From the NCBI GenBank assembly GCA_018401115.1, contig JAGYKX010000003.1:1-64000 (forward strand): a stretch of 64,000 nucleotides of DNA, read 5' to 3'. Positions 1 through 11,395 of this stretch are shown here, one piece after another. The position numbers and the translations under genes were made by a program. This DNA comes from Flavobacteriaceae bacterium. GTDB taxonomy: Bacteria; Bacteroidota; Bacteroidia; Flavobacteriales; Flavobacteriaceae. Within the stretch, counting starts at the first letter, position 1. Each line of letters starts with the position of its first letter. Under the pieces are notes generated by a model. The model worked only from the letters and a program-made list of their open reading frames with translations. It searched no databases and had not been told where the DNA came from.

Positions 1-99
1 GGGGGTCTTACTACTATATTATTAAAAAAGGTAATAGAGAAATGGCAGAAGAGGGGTGGTTGTATATCACGTATTAAAATCTTGTGTTTTTTATAGCGA

Positions 100-1308
100 C
101 TACTCCTCCAAAACCTCCGGATACAGAAAACTGTTATAAGGGAAACGAGTCACGTGAATGTCTCTCACAGCGTCGTACACTTTTTGTCTGAACTGGTCTA
201 GATTTTCTTTATTTAAGGCAGATATAAACAGGGCGTTTCCGTCCATCTTTTGCATCCAAGTACGCTCCCACTCTTCCATAGTGAAGTGTTTGCTAGTGCG
301 CTCAGTGACAAGGTCGTCTTCATCCAAGCGCTCTGGCTTATATTGGTCAATCTTGTTAAACACCATGATGGTGGGCTTGTCTGCCGCTTTAATGTCTGCC
401 ATAATGGTGTTTACCGCCGCAATCTGATCTTCGAAATCTGTATGAGAAATGTCTACAATATGCAGCAGTAAATCTGCTTCGCGCACCTCATCCAAGGTGC
501 CTTTAAAACTCTCTACCAGTTGGGTGGGGAGTTTTCTAATAAATCCTACCGTGTCTGTCATAAGGAAAGGCAGGTTGCCTATCACTACTTTTCTAACCGT
601 AGTATCCAGGGTGGCAAAAAGTTTGTTTTCTGCAAACACCTCAGATTTACTCACCACATTCATGAGAGTAGATTTCCCCACATTGGTATAGCCCACTAAA
701 GCCACACGAACTAGGGCCCCACGATTGCCACGTTGGGTTTCCATCTGACGGTCTATCTTTTGAAGTTGCTTCTTTAACAGCGTAATTCTATCGCGAACAA
801 TACGACGGTCTGTTTCAATCTCTGTCTCTCCAGGTCCACGCATTCCTATACCCCCCTTTTGACGTTCTAAGTGAGTCCAAAGACCCGCTAGTCTGGGTAA
901 TAAATATTGGTATTGGGCCAATTCTACCTGAGTCCTGGCATAAGAGGTTTGGGCCCTTTGGGCAAAAATATCCAGGATTAGAGAGGTCCTATCTACAATC
1001 TTACATTTGAGCTCACGCTCTATGTTTTTTTGTTGTGCTGGGGAAAGTTCGTCGTCAAAAATAACCGCACCAATCTCGTGCTCCTTTACAAATTCTGCTA
1101 CTTCTAATATTTTTCCTGTACCAATATAAGTTTTGGGGTTGGGCACGTCTACACGCTGCACAAAGCGCTTGAGCACTTCTCCTCCTGCGGTAAAAGTTAA
1201 AAACTCCAGCTCGTCTAAATACTCCTTCATTTTCTCTTCTGGCTGCTCCCTGGTAATAACACCAATGAGCACGGACTTCTCATAATTTAGATCCTGGGCT
1301 TCAATCAT
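100..1308 (-). CDS. hflX: GTPase HflX
   Basis: 402 aa ORF with HflX N-terminal domain and GTPase motifs (GYTNVGKST, DTVGF, NKID); GMRGPGETEIETDRR signature. Confidence 0.95.
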   Translation of the reverse strand: MIEAQDLNYEKSVLIGVITREQPEEKMKEYLDELEFLTFTAGGEVLKRFVQRVDVPNPKTYIGTGKILEVAEFVKEHEIGAVIFDDELSPAQQKNIERELKCKIVDRTSLILDIFAQRAQTSYARTQVELAQYQYLLPRLAGLWTHLERQKGGIGMRGPGETEIETDRRIVRDRITLLKKQLQKIDRQMETQRGNRGALVRVALVGYTNVGKSTLMNVVSKSEVFAENKLFATLDTTVRKVVIGNLPFLMTDTVGFIRKLPTQLVESFKGTLDEVREADLLLHIVDISHTDFEDQIAAVNTIMADIKAADKPTIMVFNKIDQYKPERLDEDDLVTERTSKHFTMEEWERTWMQKMDGNALFISALNKENLDQFRQKVYDAVRDIHVTRFPYNSFLYPEVLEE

Positions 1309-1391
1309 ATATTTGTAGCTATTTAAAGCGTAAAGATACCGAAAGTTAAGGTCATTTTAGAAAATAAGACCGCTCGAGTTTAAAGGTGTTT

Positions 1392-2672
1392 TTAAATTCC
1401 CAGCCCTTTATAAATGGCCTCCTGCAACTTCTCCCTAATATTGGTGGTGTAAATCCCCCTTTGGGTTCTGGAAGGATACACCCTATTAGACAAGAAAATA
1501 TAGATGAGTTCGTGAGTGGGATCTACCCAGACAAAAGTTCCTGTAAATCCGGAGTGCCCATAGCTCTCTGGACTCACGGAAGGCGCCGGATAAGATTTTG
1601 AGGCGGGGAGGCTGTCATTGCCCAATAGGGGTTTGTCAAAACCAAGCCCACGCCTGTTGTTGTTTTCTGGATATTGTACTGCAGTAAAAGTAGCAATGGT
1701 TTCAGCAGAGAGGTACTGACGCCCACCTACACGACCTCCCTGCAGCCACATATTGAGTATTTTATACACCGAGGCAGCACTGGAAAACAAGCCTGCATTT
1801 CCAGAGACCCCACCAAAGAGTGCTGCATTCTCGTCATGTACATAGTTTTGAGTAAGGGCTTTTCTAAAGAGGGAGTCCCTTTCCGTAGGCACCACTCTTT
1901 TGCTTGGAAGTCTTTGGGCAGGCAAATAACCCAGATCTTCTGCGCCCAAAGGATCGTAAAAATGGCTGCGCATATAACTGCGGTAATCTTCGCCTGTGAG
2001 TTGTTCAATGAGGCTGGGAAACAGTAAAAAAGCCAAGCCAGAATAATTGTATTTCTTTTCAGTACTGGGAGCGGCCCTATTGATTTTTCTGTACATCTTA
2101 TAAGGAAAACGGCGGTGTATATACTTGTTTTCGAAAGCCACTAAAGAAAAACGCTTGGAGGGACGCTCCCGCACAAAACGCCTTTTTAATTTGGAGACCC
2201 CCCTTTTGGGGTAGGCCATAACCTCATTTAAAAAAACAATATAAGGGATCAGTCCCGCCTGATGGGCTAAAATCTCCCTAAGGGTAAGGTCCCTTTTATT
2301 GCGGTATTTCTTCCATGGGGTCCAGTACTGACTAAAGGGAGCGTCTAGGTCCAACACCCCTTGTTCTACCAAAGCCATTAGGGCTGGTAAAGGGCCCAAT
2401 ATTTTTGTCACCGACGCCAGGTCATAGAGGTCAGTAGTTTGCACAGGAACTAAGGAGTCGTAAGTGTGAAAGCCGTAGGCCTTTTCTAACAAGATTTTAC
2501 CCTGATGGGCCACCAATACCTGAGCCCCTGGAAAGGCCTTTTGGTTTATGGCGTCGTTGATCAAACTATCTACATTTGTTTGCCATTGGGCAACACTGAC
2601 CTCAATAGTGAATATTGTGGCCAGCAAGGCTAAAAAAAATGTTTTATAAAAAGTTATTTGTAGTGATTTCAC
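1392..2672 (-). CDS. Serine hydrolase, beta-lactamase (class C/PBP4*) family, secreted
   Basis: N-terminal signal peptide; SVTK (SxxK) motif, YSGLAF (YxN-like) and HSGFTG motifs. Confidence 0.88.
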   Translation of the reverse strand: MKSLQITFYKTFFLALLATIFTIEVSVAQWQTNVDSLINDAINQKAFPGAQVLVAHQGKILLEKAYGFHTYDSLVPVQTTDLYDLASVTKILGPLPALMALVEQGVLDLDAPFSQYWTPWKKYRNKRDLTLREILAHQAGLIPYIVFLNEVMAYPKRGVSKLKRRFVRERPSKRFSLVAFENKYIHRRFPYKMYRKINRAAPSTEKKYNYSGLAFLLFPSLIEQLTGEDYRSYMRSHFYDPLGAEDLGYLPAQRLPSKRVVPTERDSLFRKALTQNYVHDENAALFGGVSGNAGLFSSAASVYKILNMWLQGGRVGGRQYLSAETIATFTAVQYPENNNRRGLGFDKPLLGNDSLPASKSYPAPSVSPESYGHSGFTGTFVWVDPTHELIYIFLSNRVYPSRTQRGIYTTNIREKLQEAIYKGLGI

Positions 2673-2728
2673 TTCTAAATATACCCATTTTTAAAATACA
2701 GCCCTTTTAAAATAAAATAGTTGCTTTG

Positions 2729-3703
<975 letters not shown>

Positions 3704-3721
3704 AGGGTCTTCTTTTTTAGG

Positions 3722-4627
3722 TTATTGGGCCCATTCTCTGGGGGTAGCTAAAACGTCTAGTAAGGCCGCTTCTTCAGAGCCTTCTAGGGGTTGATGGTCA
3801 TACACCCACTGCACATGAGGGGGCAAACTCATCAATATACTTTCTATACGGCCGTTAGTTTTAAGGCCAAATAAGGTCCCTTTGTCATGAACCAAATTAA
3901 ATTCTACATAACGGCCCCTTCTAATTTCCTGCCAATCTCTTTGAGCTGGGCTATACGGAAGGTCTTTTCTCCTGCTTACAATAGGCAGATAGGCATCTAA
4001 AAAAGAGTCTCCAACTTGAGTCACAAACTGGTACCATTCTTCCAAACTTCTTTCAGGCGAGGCTTTACAATAATCAAAAAACAGGCCCCCTACTCCCCTT
4101 GCCTCCTGGCGGTGTTCGTTCCAAAAATAGTCGTCACAACGGGCCTTAAATTTGGGGTAAAAGGCCGGGTCATGTGCGTCACAGACCGTTTTGCAAGTCT
4201 CATGAAAGTGCTGAGCGTCTTGTTCAAATAAATAGTAAGGGGTCAGGTCTTGCCCGCCACCAAACCAGGCATCTATGCGATTTCCCTCTAGGTCATATAG
4301 TTCAAAATAACGCCAATTGGCGTGTACCGTGGGCACCATGGGATTTTTGGGGTGTAATACTAAGGAAAGTCCACAGGCAAAAAAATTAGATTCCCCCACC
4401 CCAAAATAGGCTTGCATACTCTTGGGTAATGGGCCGTGAACGGCCGACGTATTCACGCCTCCCTTTTCAAACACTGCGCCCTCTTGAATCACTCTGGTCT
4501 GGCCGCCACCCCCTTCTGAACGTTCCCACAGGTCTTCCTGAAAACGAGCGCTGCCGTCTATCTCTTCCAAACCTTTGCAAATACGGTCTTGAAGGTCTCT
4601 GATATAGGTGGTGAATTGTTCTTTCAT
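3722..4627 (-). CDS. hemF: Oxygen-dependent coproporphyrinogen-III oxidase
   Basis: 301 aa with HemF signatures (FGGGQDLTPYYLFEQDAQHFH, RGRYVEFNLVHDKGTLFGL). Confidence 0.96.
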   Translation of the reverse strand: MKEQFTTYIRDLQDRICKGLEEIDGSARFQEDLWERSEGGGGQTRVIQEGAVFEKGGVNTSAVHGPLPKSMQAYFGVGESNFFACGLSLVLHPKNPMVPTVHANWRYFELYDLEGNRIDAWFGGGQDLTPYYLFEQDAQHFHETCKTVCDAHDPAFYPKFKARCDDYFWNEHRQEARGVGGLFFDYCKASPERSLEEWYQFVTQVGDSFLDAYLPIVSRRKDLPYSPAQRDWQEIRRGRYVEFNLVHDKGTLFGLKTNGRIESILMSLPPHVQWVYDHQPLEGSEEAALLDVLATPREWAQ

Positions 4628-4683
4628 GCGATGGGTACTAAAAAGAAGCTAAAGCGCTTGTTGTATGGTGTGCTTTAAGCTAT

Positions 4684-5716
4684 TTAATCTCTGGGTTTAT
4701 ATTCTTTTACGGCTTCTATAAATGCCCCTGCGTTCTCGAGTGGAATATGTGGTAATATCCCATGCCCTAAGTTCACAATATAACGGTCTTTTCCAAAGGC
4801 GTCTATCATTTCATGCACCATCCTTTTAATGGTCTTTGGGTGGAGACAACAGCCTGGTGGGGTCAAAGTTTCCTTGAAGGGTAATCTTACCACCAGATAA
4901 ATATCTCGCGTTTTGTGCAGAGCAGGTCCAATCTACCCCTAAGGCAGCAGCGCCAGATTGAGACATTTCTCTCAGAGCAAACCAGCAGCCTTTTCCAAAG
5001 GCAATCACAGGCGCCTCTTCTTTTAAGGCGTCTATGATTTGTTGGATGTACTGCCATGAAAATTCCTGATAATCGGTAGGAGACAACATACCGCCCCAAG
5101 AGTCAAATACCTGAACGGCATTTACCCCTGCAGCTACTTTGGCCTTTAAATAGGCTATAGTCGTATCTGTAATTTTCTGTAATAGAGTATGTGCGGCTAT
5201 GGGTTGGGTGAAACAAAATTCCTTGGCTTTGTCAAAGTTTTTGCTTCCTTGGCCCTGTACGCAATAACACAGAATGGTCCATGGAGAGCCTGCAAAACCA
5301 ATGAGTGGCACCTCATCGTTGAGCTTTTCCTTGGTCATTTTAATGGCCTCCATGACATAGCCCAAGCTTTCTTGAATGTCTGGAACAATCACCTGGTCTA
5401 CCCCTTTTTGATCGCGAATAGGGTGGGGTAAATAGGGCCCAAAATTGGGCTTCATTTCTACCTCAATATTCATGGCCTGTGGGATTACTAAAATGTCTGA
5501 AAACAGAATAGCGGCGTCCATACCGTAACGTCTAATAGGTTGCACGGTAATTTCAGAAGCCAACTCAGGCGTCTGGCAACGGGTAAAGAAATCGTATTTT
5601 TCCTTGAGTTCCATAAACTCTGGAAGGTATCTTCCTGCCTGGCGCATCATCCAAACGGGTGGTCTAGAGACGGTTTCGCCTTTGAGGGCTTTTAGGAATA
5701 AATCATTCTTTATCAT
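4684..5716 (-). CDS. hemE: Uroporphyrinogen decarboxylase, disrupted by one frameshift
   Basis: ORF 4826..5716 ([16 protein letters not shown]) continues in another frame as 4684..4893 ([34 protein letters not shown]); one-base indel near 4838. Confidence 0.92.
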
Positions 5717-5762
5717 GGGGATTGTATTTTATGGCAATTAATATCGTTGATTCTGTTGGCTG

Positions 5763-6461
5763 TTATTTGTATTGTTTTCTGGGGTAATGGGCCCGAAGTG
5801 CACTTAACATATGGGCAAAACTCGGTTTCTTGGCTACTACATACTGTTTGGTATAGGCCGCCACGGCCTGAGCCGTAGTAGGGCCAATGGCCACCACAAA
5901 GGCGTCTCCAATGGTGTTTTTATCTGTAAAAGCTGCTACGCCACTGGGGCTGTAAAAGAAGAGGGCTTCGAAAGGACGGTCAAAAGCCTTTTCTACTCCA
6001 TTTGTTTCATATACAATACGAATGTTTAAAGGCAGTTTTGCCGCTTTAAAAGCGTTAGGTAAAGTGGGCAAATGCCTGTTGCCACAGAAATAGTAAAGCG
6101 GGCTGCTCTCTAAAGCATAACTCCCTGAAAACAAGATTTTCTCCAAGTCTACTGCGCTGTCTGCTACTTCATGAACCAATACCCCTTTTTTTCTGAGTTT
6201 TTGGGCAGAGCGCTCGCCTACACAATACACCCCTTCTAGCATAGGCAAAGCCGTAGAAAGGTGTTCGTGAGACAGGAAAGCGGCTACTGCATTTTGGCTG
6301 GTAAAGATTCCTTTGAATGGCGCCGCTGGCATGTCAAAACAAAGGGATTCTGCCACCACCGCATTGTAAGACTGCACCGAAAATCCAGCTGCGAGCAGTC
6401 TAGACCGCTGGGCGGGCTGTAAGGCTTTTGTGCTGAGTATTGTCGGTGTGATCATGGTCAT
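5763..6461 (-). CDS. hemD: Uroporphyrinogen-III synthase
   Basis: 232 aa HemD-like protein (FTSQNAVAAF, FYSPSGVAAF, VAIGPTTAQAV) located between hemC and hemE. Confidence 0.88.
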   Translation of the reverse strand: MTMITPTILSTKALQPAQRSRLLAAGFSVQSYNAVVAESLCFDMPAAPFKGIFTSQNAVAAFLSHEHLSTALPMLEGVYCVGERSAQKLRKKGVLVHEVADSAVDLEKILFSGSYALESSPLYYFCGNRHLPTLPNAFKAAKLPLNIRIVYETNGVEKAFDRPFEALFFYSPSGVAAFTDKNTIGDAFVVAIGPTTAQAVAAYTKQYVVAKKPSFAHMLSALRAHYPRKQYK

Positions 6462-7378
6462 TAATCCGTCCCTAGGGTCTTTTTTATCTCTGCCATGAGG
6501 GCTTTGCCGCCTTGGCTTAATATTTTTTGGGCCATTTTTCTACCGTATCCTGGCGCCTGGTCTAAAGGCACAAAGGTGTTGGTTTCTATATGCTGCTTAC
6601 CGTCTAAACTGTGTAGTACGCCTATAAAGTGCAGTTGGTCCTGGGTGGTGGTGGCCAACGCGCCTATGGGCGCGGTGCAACCGCCTTCTAGTTCGTTTAA
6701 AAATTCGCGTTCTATTTGGGTGCAGAGGGCCGTCTGAGGATCGTTTAAGATCGAGAGCTCCTCTAGAAGGGCGGTGTGAGCGCTTTGCGCTACCACCACC
6801 ATGGCACCCTGCGCGGGGGCAGGAACCATCCAATCCAAACGCATAGCGTTTTCAGGCAATAGATCTAGTCGGGCCAATCCAGCAGCGGCAAAAATGGCGC
6901 CACCCCATGAATGATGCGCTAATTTTTCTAATCGGGTCTGAACGTTTCCCCTTATATCTACCAACTCATGATGGGGATATTTGGCGAGCCATTGGGCTTT
7001 GCGTCTTAAACTACTGGTGGCTATTTGGAGCCCTGAGGTGGCGAAATCTGGTGATTTGTGCACTAGGACGTCGGCCGTGGAGGCCCGCTTTAATACGGCA
7101 GCCTTAGAAATTCCCTGAGCCAACACCGTGGGAACATCTTTATAAGAATGTACCGCCAAATCTATTTCGCCAGCCAAAAGCGCCACATCTAAGGTCTTAG
7201 TGAATACCCCTGAAACACCCAATTCATAAAGGGGCTTGTCTAGTTTTAAATCTCCTAAGGATTTTACAGGGATGAGCTCGCTTTGAATGCCCTTTGCGGC
7301 TAATTGAGATTGAACCGTCTCTGCCTGCCACATGGCAAGAGCAGAATCTCTGGTGCCTATGCGGAGGACCTTAGCCAT
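6461..7378 (-). CDS. hemC: Hydroxymethylbilane synthase (porphobilinogen deaminase)
   Basis: 305 aa; RIGTRDSALAMWQ, DLAVHSYKDVP, DIRGNVQTRL, EREFLNELEGGCTAPIGA. Confidence 0.97.
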   Translation of the reverse strand: MAKVLRIGTRDSALAMWQAETVQSQLAAKGIQSELIPVKSLGDLKLDKPLYELGVSGVFTKTLDVALLAGEIDLAVHSYKDVPTVLAQGISKAAVLKRASTADVLVHKSPDFATSGLQIATSSLRRKAQWLAKYPHHELVDIRGNVQTRLEKLAHHSWGGAIFAAAGLARLDLLPENAMRLDWMVPAPAQGAMVVVAQSAHTALLEELSILNDPQTALCTQIEREFLNELEGGCTAPIGALATTTQDQLHFIGVLHSLDGKQHIETNTFVPLDQAPGYGRKMAQKILSQGGKALMAEIKKTLGTD

Positions 7379-8633
7379 GGGTAGCGGTTTCTTTTAATTG
7401 AAACACCGCTTCAATCAGGGCCACACTCTCTTCGGGTTGGTCTTGCACCTCTTTGAGGTGTTCTGCAAATTGTTTGGTGATTTTTTGGATCATTCTGTCC
7501 GTGAGCTGCTGAGCGGTAGCCGTATCAAAACCATTGGTTTTCTTTTGCATGAAATCCAACTCTTCTGCCTGCATAAGCTGCAACTTATTTTTGAGGGCTT
7601 TAATGACCGGAGAGAATTTACGGGTTTCTAACCAGGCGTTAAATTCACCTTCAATATGGGCTATAATGGCCTTAGCTGCCGGAATGTGTGCACGTCTTTT
7701 CTCTAGGGTGTAGTCTGTGATTTGAGACAACTCATCTAAATGCACTAGGGTCACGTTTTCCAATTCCTGCACATCTGAATCTACATTCTGTGGAATGGAT
7801 AGATCTAGAATTAACAGCGGCCTGTTGTGGTGTATCAGGGCCTTTGAAACCGTGGGTTTTGAGGCGCCTGTAGCCACTACCAAGACATCTGATTTGCGAA
7901 TTTCAGCAGGCAAGTCTCCGTAGTCTTTTACGAGGAGGTTAAATTTACCCGCTACTTTTTCTGCGGTATCCTTGGTCCTATTAATGAGTGTTATATGACT
8001 GTTTTTGGTGTGTTTCACCAAATTCTCACAGGTGTTGCGTCCTATCTTTCCGGTCCCAAACAACAAGATATTCTTATCGGAGACGTCTGCGACTTGTTTT
8101 AAGATATATTGTACAGAGGCAAAGGCTACTGAGGTAGCCCCTGTGGAAATGTCTGTTTCGTTCTTAATGCGTTTGCTCGCCTGAATGACAGCATTGGTTA
8201 AACGCTCCATAAATGGATTGGCAAGCCCTGCTTTTTTGGCGGTAGTAAAACCCTTTTTAATCTGAGCAATAATTTCAAAATCACCCAAAATCTGACTGTC
8301 TAATCCAGTCCCCACACAAAATAAATGGTGAATAGCTTCTTTGTTTTTGTGAATGTATGCCACCTCCTGGAAGGCTTCTATGCTTCCGTGGGTGGTGTCG
8401 CACAACAGAGATATTAGGGTAAAGGGGTCTTGGGCAAAACCGTATAATTCGGTTCTATTACAGGTGCTTACCACCATGAGCGCGTCCAAACCTACTGTTT
8501 TAGCTGTAGCAAGTATTTCAACCACTTGGTGTTCTTGCAGGCTAAATAAGCCTCTTGTAGCAGCGTCTGCCTTTTGGTAGTTTAATCCTACACAAAAAAA
8601 AGATTGGTGTTTAGAAATGTGGTAGTCCTTCAT
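7371..8633 (-). CDS. hemA: Glutamyl-tRNA reductase; ORF is open to 8744 but the likely start is at about 8633
   Basis: HemA motifs (STCNRTELYG, GTGLDSQILGDFEI); MKDYHISKHQSFFCVGLNY is a typical N-terminus; a -7-like motif at 8668..8675 lies inside the longer ORF. Confidence 0.93.
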   Translation of the reverse strand: MKDYHISKHQSFFCVGLNYQKADAATRGLFSLQEHQVVEILATAKTVGLDALMVVSTCNRTELYGFAQDPFTLISLLCDTTHGSIEAFQEVAYIHKNKEAIHHLFCVGTGLDSQILGDFEIIAQIKKGFTTAKKAGLANPFMERLTNAVIQASKRIKNETDISTGATSVAFASVQYILKQVADVSDKNILLFGTGKIGRNTCENLVKHTKNSHITLINRTKDTAEKVAGKFNLLVKDYGDLPAEIRKSDVLVVATGASKPTVSKALIHHNRPLLILDLSIPQNVDSDVQELENVTLVHLDELSQITDYTLEKRRAHIPAAKAIIAHIEGEFNAWLETRKFSPVIKALKNKLQLMQAEELDFMQKKTNGFDTATAQQLTDRMIQKITKQFAEHLKEVQDQPEESVALIEAVFQLKETATHG

Positions 8634-8850
8634 AAAAACGGTCAACTTCTCCATGTAAACGGGAGTACAAAAGTAAGTCCACAATAAAGATAAAAATAAC
8701 GCTAGAGGAACAATTAGTGTCGCCTCAGAATTTTTTCTAGCCATTTTTATTTAAAATGCGCCTAGTTTCTTATTTTTGTTGGGCTAAACCTTTGGGTATT
8801 GCTTTTTTATTTAGAACTATTCTAAATAAAATAACACTTAAAAAATAGGA

Positions 8851-9744
8851 ATGGAAGATAAAAACAACGCGCTAAGTCCCTTTGAAGAAATCTATTTAGA
8901 AGAAGGTTTTTATGTGCTTAAAATACAGAATAACAGTCCTTTACCCCAAAAGCTCACCAAAGCCATAGACAGTACTTACATACAATTTCACTTCTGTCTC
9001 AAAGGCAGTGCAGACTTTCTTTTCAATGAGGGCTCCTATAGCCTTCCGGTGTCTGAGGAGCAGTCTTTACTATTGTACAACACCCAAAAAGACCTGCCAC
9101 TCAATGCGGTGCTTCAGCCCAATGCTTGGATGTTTTCCGTGGTCATGACCCTCAGAAAATTTCACACCCTGTTTTCTAGAGAGGCCCATATTATTCCTTT
9201 TTTAAGCAACGAAAACAAAGACAAAAAATACTACGCGCAAGAGGCGGTGTCGCCCTCCATTGCCGTGGTGATTAGCCAACTCATGTACAACAGTTTGCAT
9301 TCGAATATTAAAGATCTCTACATAAAAGCCAAGGTATATGAACTTATGGCTTTGTACTTTAATGTCTCTGAAGAGGCAGACACAGCCCAGTGCCCTTTCT
9401 TGGTAGATGAAGACAATTTAAAACGCATTAGAAAAGCCAAAGAAATTGTGGTCTCTAGAATGGCAGAGCCTCCCACGCTCACAGAATTGTCTCAGGAAAT
9501 TGGCCTGAGTCTTAAAAAGCTCAAAGAGGGTTTTAAACAAGTCTATGGAGATTCTGTGTATAGTTTTCTATTTGACTATAAAATGGAGTACGGTAGGAAA
9601 CTATTAGTTTCTGGGGCCTATAATGTGAATGAAGTAGGACTTAAAATTGGTTATTCAACAGCCAGTCATTATATAGCCGCATTTAAAAAGAAATACGGCA
9701 CTACCCCTAAAAAATACCTCACTGCTGCTGCTAGCGCTGTATAA
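8851..9744 (+). CDS. AraC-family transcriptional regulator, divergent from the heme operon
   Basis: C-terminal AraC HTH (LTELSQEIGLSLKKLKEGFKQVYG...VGLKIGYSTASHYIAAFKKKYGTTPKKY). Confidence 0.93.
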   Translation: MEDKNNALSPFEEIYLEEGFYVLKIQNNSPLPQKLTKAIDSTYIQFHFCLKGSADFLFNEGSYSLPVSEEQSLLLYNTQKDLPLNAVLQPNAWMFSVVMTLRKFHTLFSREAHIIPFLSNENKDKKYYAQEAVSPSIAVVISQLMYNSLHSNIKDLYIKAKVYELMALYFNVSEEADTAQCPFLVDEDNLKRIRKAKEIVVSRMAEPPTLTELSQEIGLSLKKLKEGFKQVYGDSVYSFLFDYKMEYGRKLLVSGAYNVNEVGLKIGYSTASHYIAAFKKKYGTTPKKYLTAAASAV

Positions 9745-9770
9745 TCTAGTTACTTTTTACCTATAACAAC

Positions 9771-10556
9771 ATGAAAACTACCATGACTCATTCCAGAAGC
9801 CGGAACCCTTTTTGGCTATTAAAAACATTACTTATCGCATGCTTTTTGCTTGACTCCATTGGAGCATTTGCACAAGAAAACAACACATTAGAGCCTGCGC
9901 AGATCCTGGTTTTTACCAAAACAACAGGCTGGAGACACAGCAGTATTGAAGCAGGGGTAAAAGCCCTAAAAAAACTTGGAGAGAAGGACGGTTTTGAAGT
10001 GACCCAAACAGAAGACGCCTTCTCTTTTCATCCAGATAATCTAATAAAATACCAATTGGTATTATTTCTAAGCACTACCCTGGAAGTTCTCAATGATGCG
10101 CAGCAAAAAGCCTTTGAAAATTATATTAAACAAGGTGGTGCGTTTATGGGTATTCACGCAGCAGCAGACACCGAATACGAATGGCCATTTTACGGAAAAT
10201 TAGTGGGGGCATATTTTGAGAGTCACCCCAATGATCCCAATGTGCTTAATGCCCAGATGCGGGTGGTAAATTCTGAGCACCCAGCGACTAAAAATCTCCC
10301 CCTCTTATGGACTAGGGCAGATGAATGGTACAATTATAAAAACATTAACCCAGACATAAAGGTGCTCATTAACTTGGAAGAAGATTCTTATAGTGGTGGC
10401 ACCAATGGTGTAAACCACCCCATTGCCTGGTACCATAAAAGTCTTGGCGGCAGGGCTTTCTATACTGGCGGGGGCCACACAGAAGCTTCTTTTGAAGAAG
10501 GCCATTTCTTGGACCACCTCAGCGGAGGCATTGCTTATTGCCTCGGGAGGGATTAA
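9771..10556 (+). CDS. ThuA domain-containing secreted protein
   Basis: Signal peptide followed by ThuA-like signature (LVFTKTTGWRHSSIEAG, GGAFMGIHAAADTEYEWPFYGKLVGAYFESHP). Confidence 0.9.
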   Translation: MKTTMTHSRSRNPFWLLKTLLIACFLLDSIGAFAQENNTLEPAQILVFTKTTGWRHSSIEAGVKALKKLGEKDGFEVTQTEDAFSFHPDNLIKYQLVLFLSTTLEVLNDAQQKAFENYIKQGGAFMGIHAAADTEYEWPFYGKLVGAYFESHPNDPNVLNAQMRVVNSEHPATKNLPLLWTRADEWYNYKNINPDIKVLINLEEDSYSGGTNGVNHPIAWYHKSLGGRAFYTGGGHTEASFEEGHFLDHLSGGIAYCLGRD

Positions 10557-10722
10557 GAACTCCTGAGACTTTTTTGTTTAGCATTTAAGGGAGATCTTAA
10601 TTTATAATTACAACAATTCATCGGTTGCAATTTTTTTTAGGTATAAATAGCTCATAATCCTATCTTAAAGTTTGTTATAACCAGCACCGTACTGTAAATT
10701 TGTACCTAAAATTATTCATAAC

Positions 10723-11391
10723 ATGAGTGGAATACCTTCATCATCCATTGCAAGAAAAATAGTGATGGCCTTATCAGGTTTGTTTTTAGTGCTTTTCTTA
10801 GGGCAGCATTTTGTGATTAACATCACTTCCGTTATTGCGCCAGACACCTTTAATACTTGGTCTCATTTCATGGGATACAATCCTTTGGTTCAATACGCGC
10901 TACAACCAGTGCTTATAGGTGGAGTAATTGTACACTTTGTGATGGGCTTTGTTTTAGAAATCCAAAACAGAAAAGCCCGTGGTATTCGCTACTTCAGATA
11001 CAACGGCGGCGCTAATGCTTCTTGGATTTCTAGAAATATGATTATATCTGGAGCCACCGTATTGGCTTTTTTATTAGTGCACATGTACGACTTCTGGTTT
11101 CATGAAATGGTTTACAAATACGTGGAATTTAACCCAGAAGACCCTACGCGTTACTATGCAGAAACCGTAGAAAAATTTCACTCTCCTATCAAAACAAGTT
11201 TGTATGTGATTTCTTTTGTGCTTTTAGCCCTTCACTTATTACACGGTTTCGCTTCTTCTTTCCAAACCATGGGAGTGAACAACAAATACAGCGCTGCTAT
11301 AAAAACATTTACCAAAGTATATGCCATTGCTATCCCATTGGGATTTGCCTTTATTGCCATATACCATCATTTAAATCCTATAACGCATTAG
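10723..11391 (+). CDS. sdhC: Succinate dehydrogenase cytochrome b subunit
   Basis: 222 aa, five-TM-type Bacteroidota SdhC; directly upstream of sdhA and sdhB. Confidence 0.94.
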   Translation: MSGIPSSSIARKIVMALSGLFLVLFLGQHFVINITSVIAPDTFNTWSHFMGYNPLVQYALQPVLIGGVIVHFVMGFVLEIQNRKARGIRYFRYNGGANASWISRNMIISGATVLAFLLVHMYDFWFHEMVYKYVEFNPEDPTRYYAETVEKFHSPIKTSLYVISFVLLALHLLHGFASSFQTMGVNNKYSAAIKTFTKVYAIAIPLGFAFIAIYHHLNPITH

Positions 11392-11395
11392 CCTT

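Noticed and set aside
158-691. Plus-strand ORFs opposite hflX (80-89 aa)
   Set aside because: Antisense to a strong conserved CDS, no recognisable domain, no promoter support
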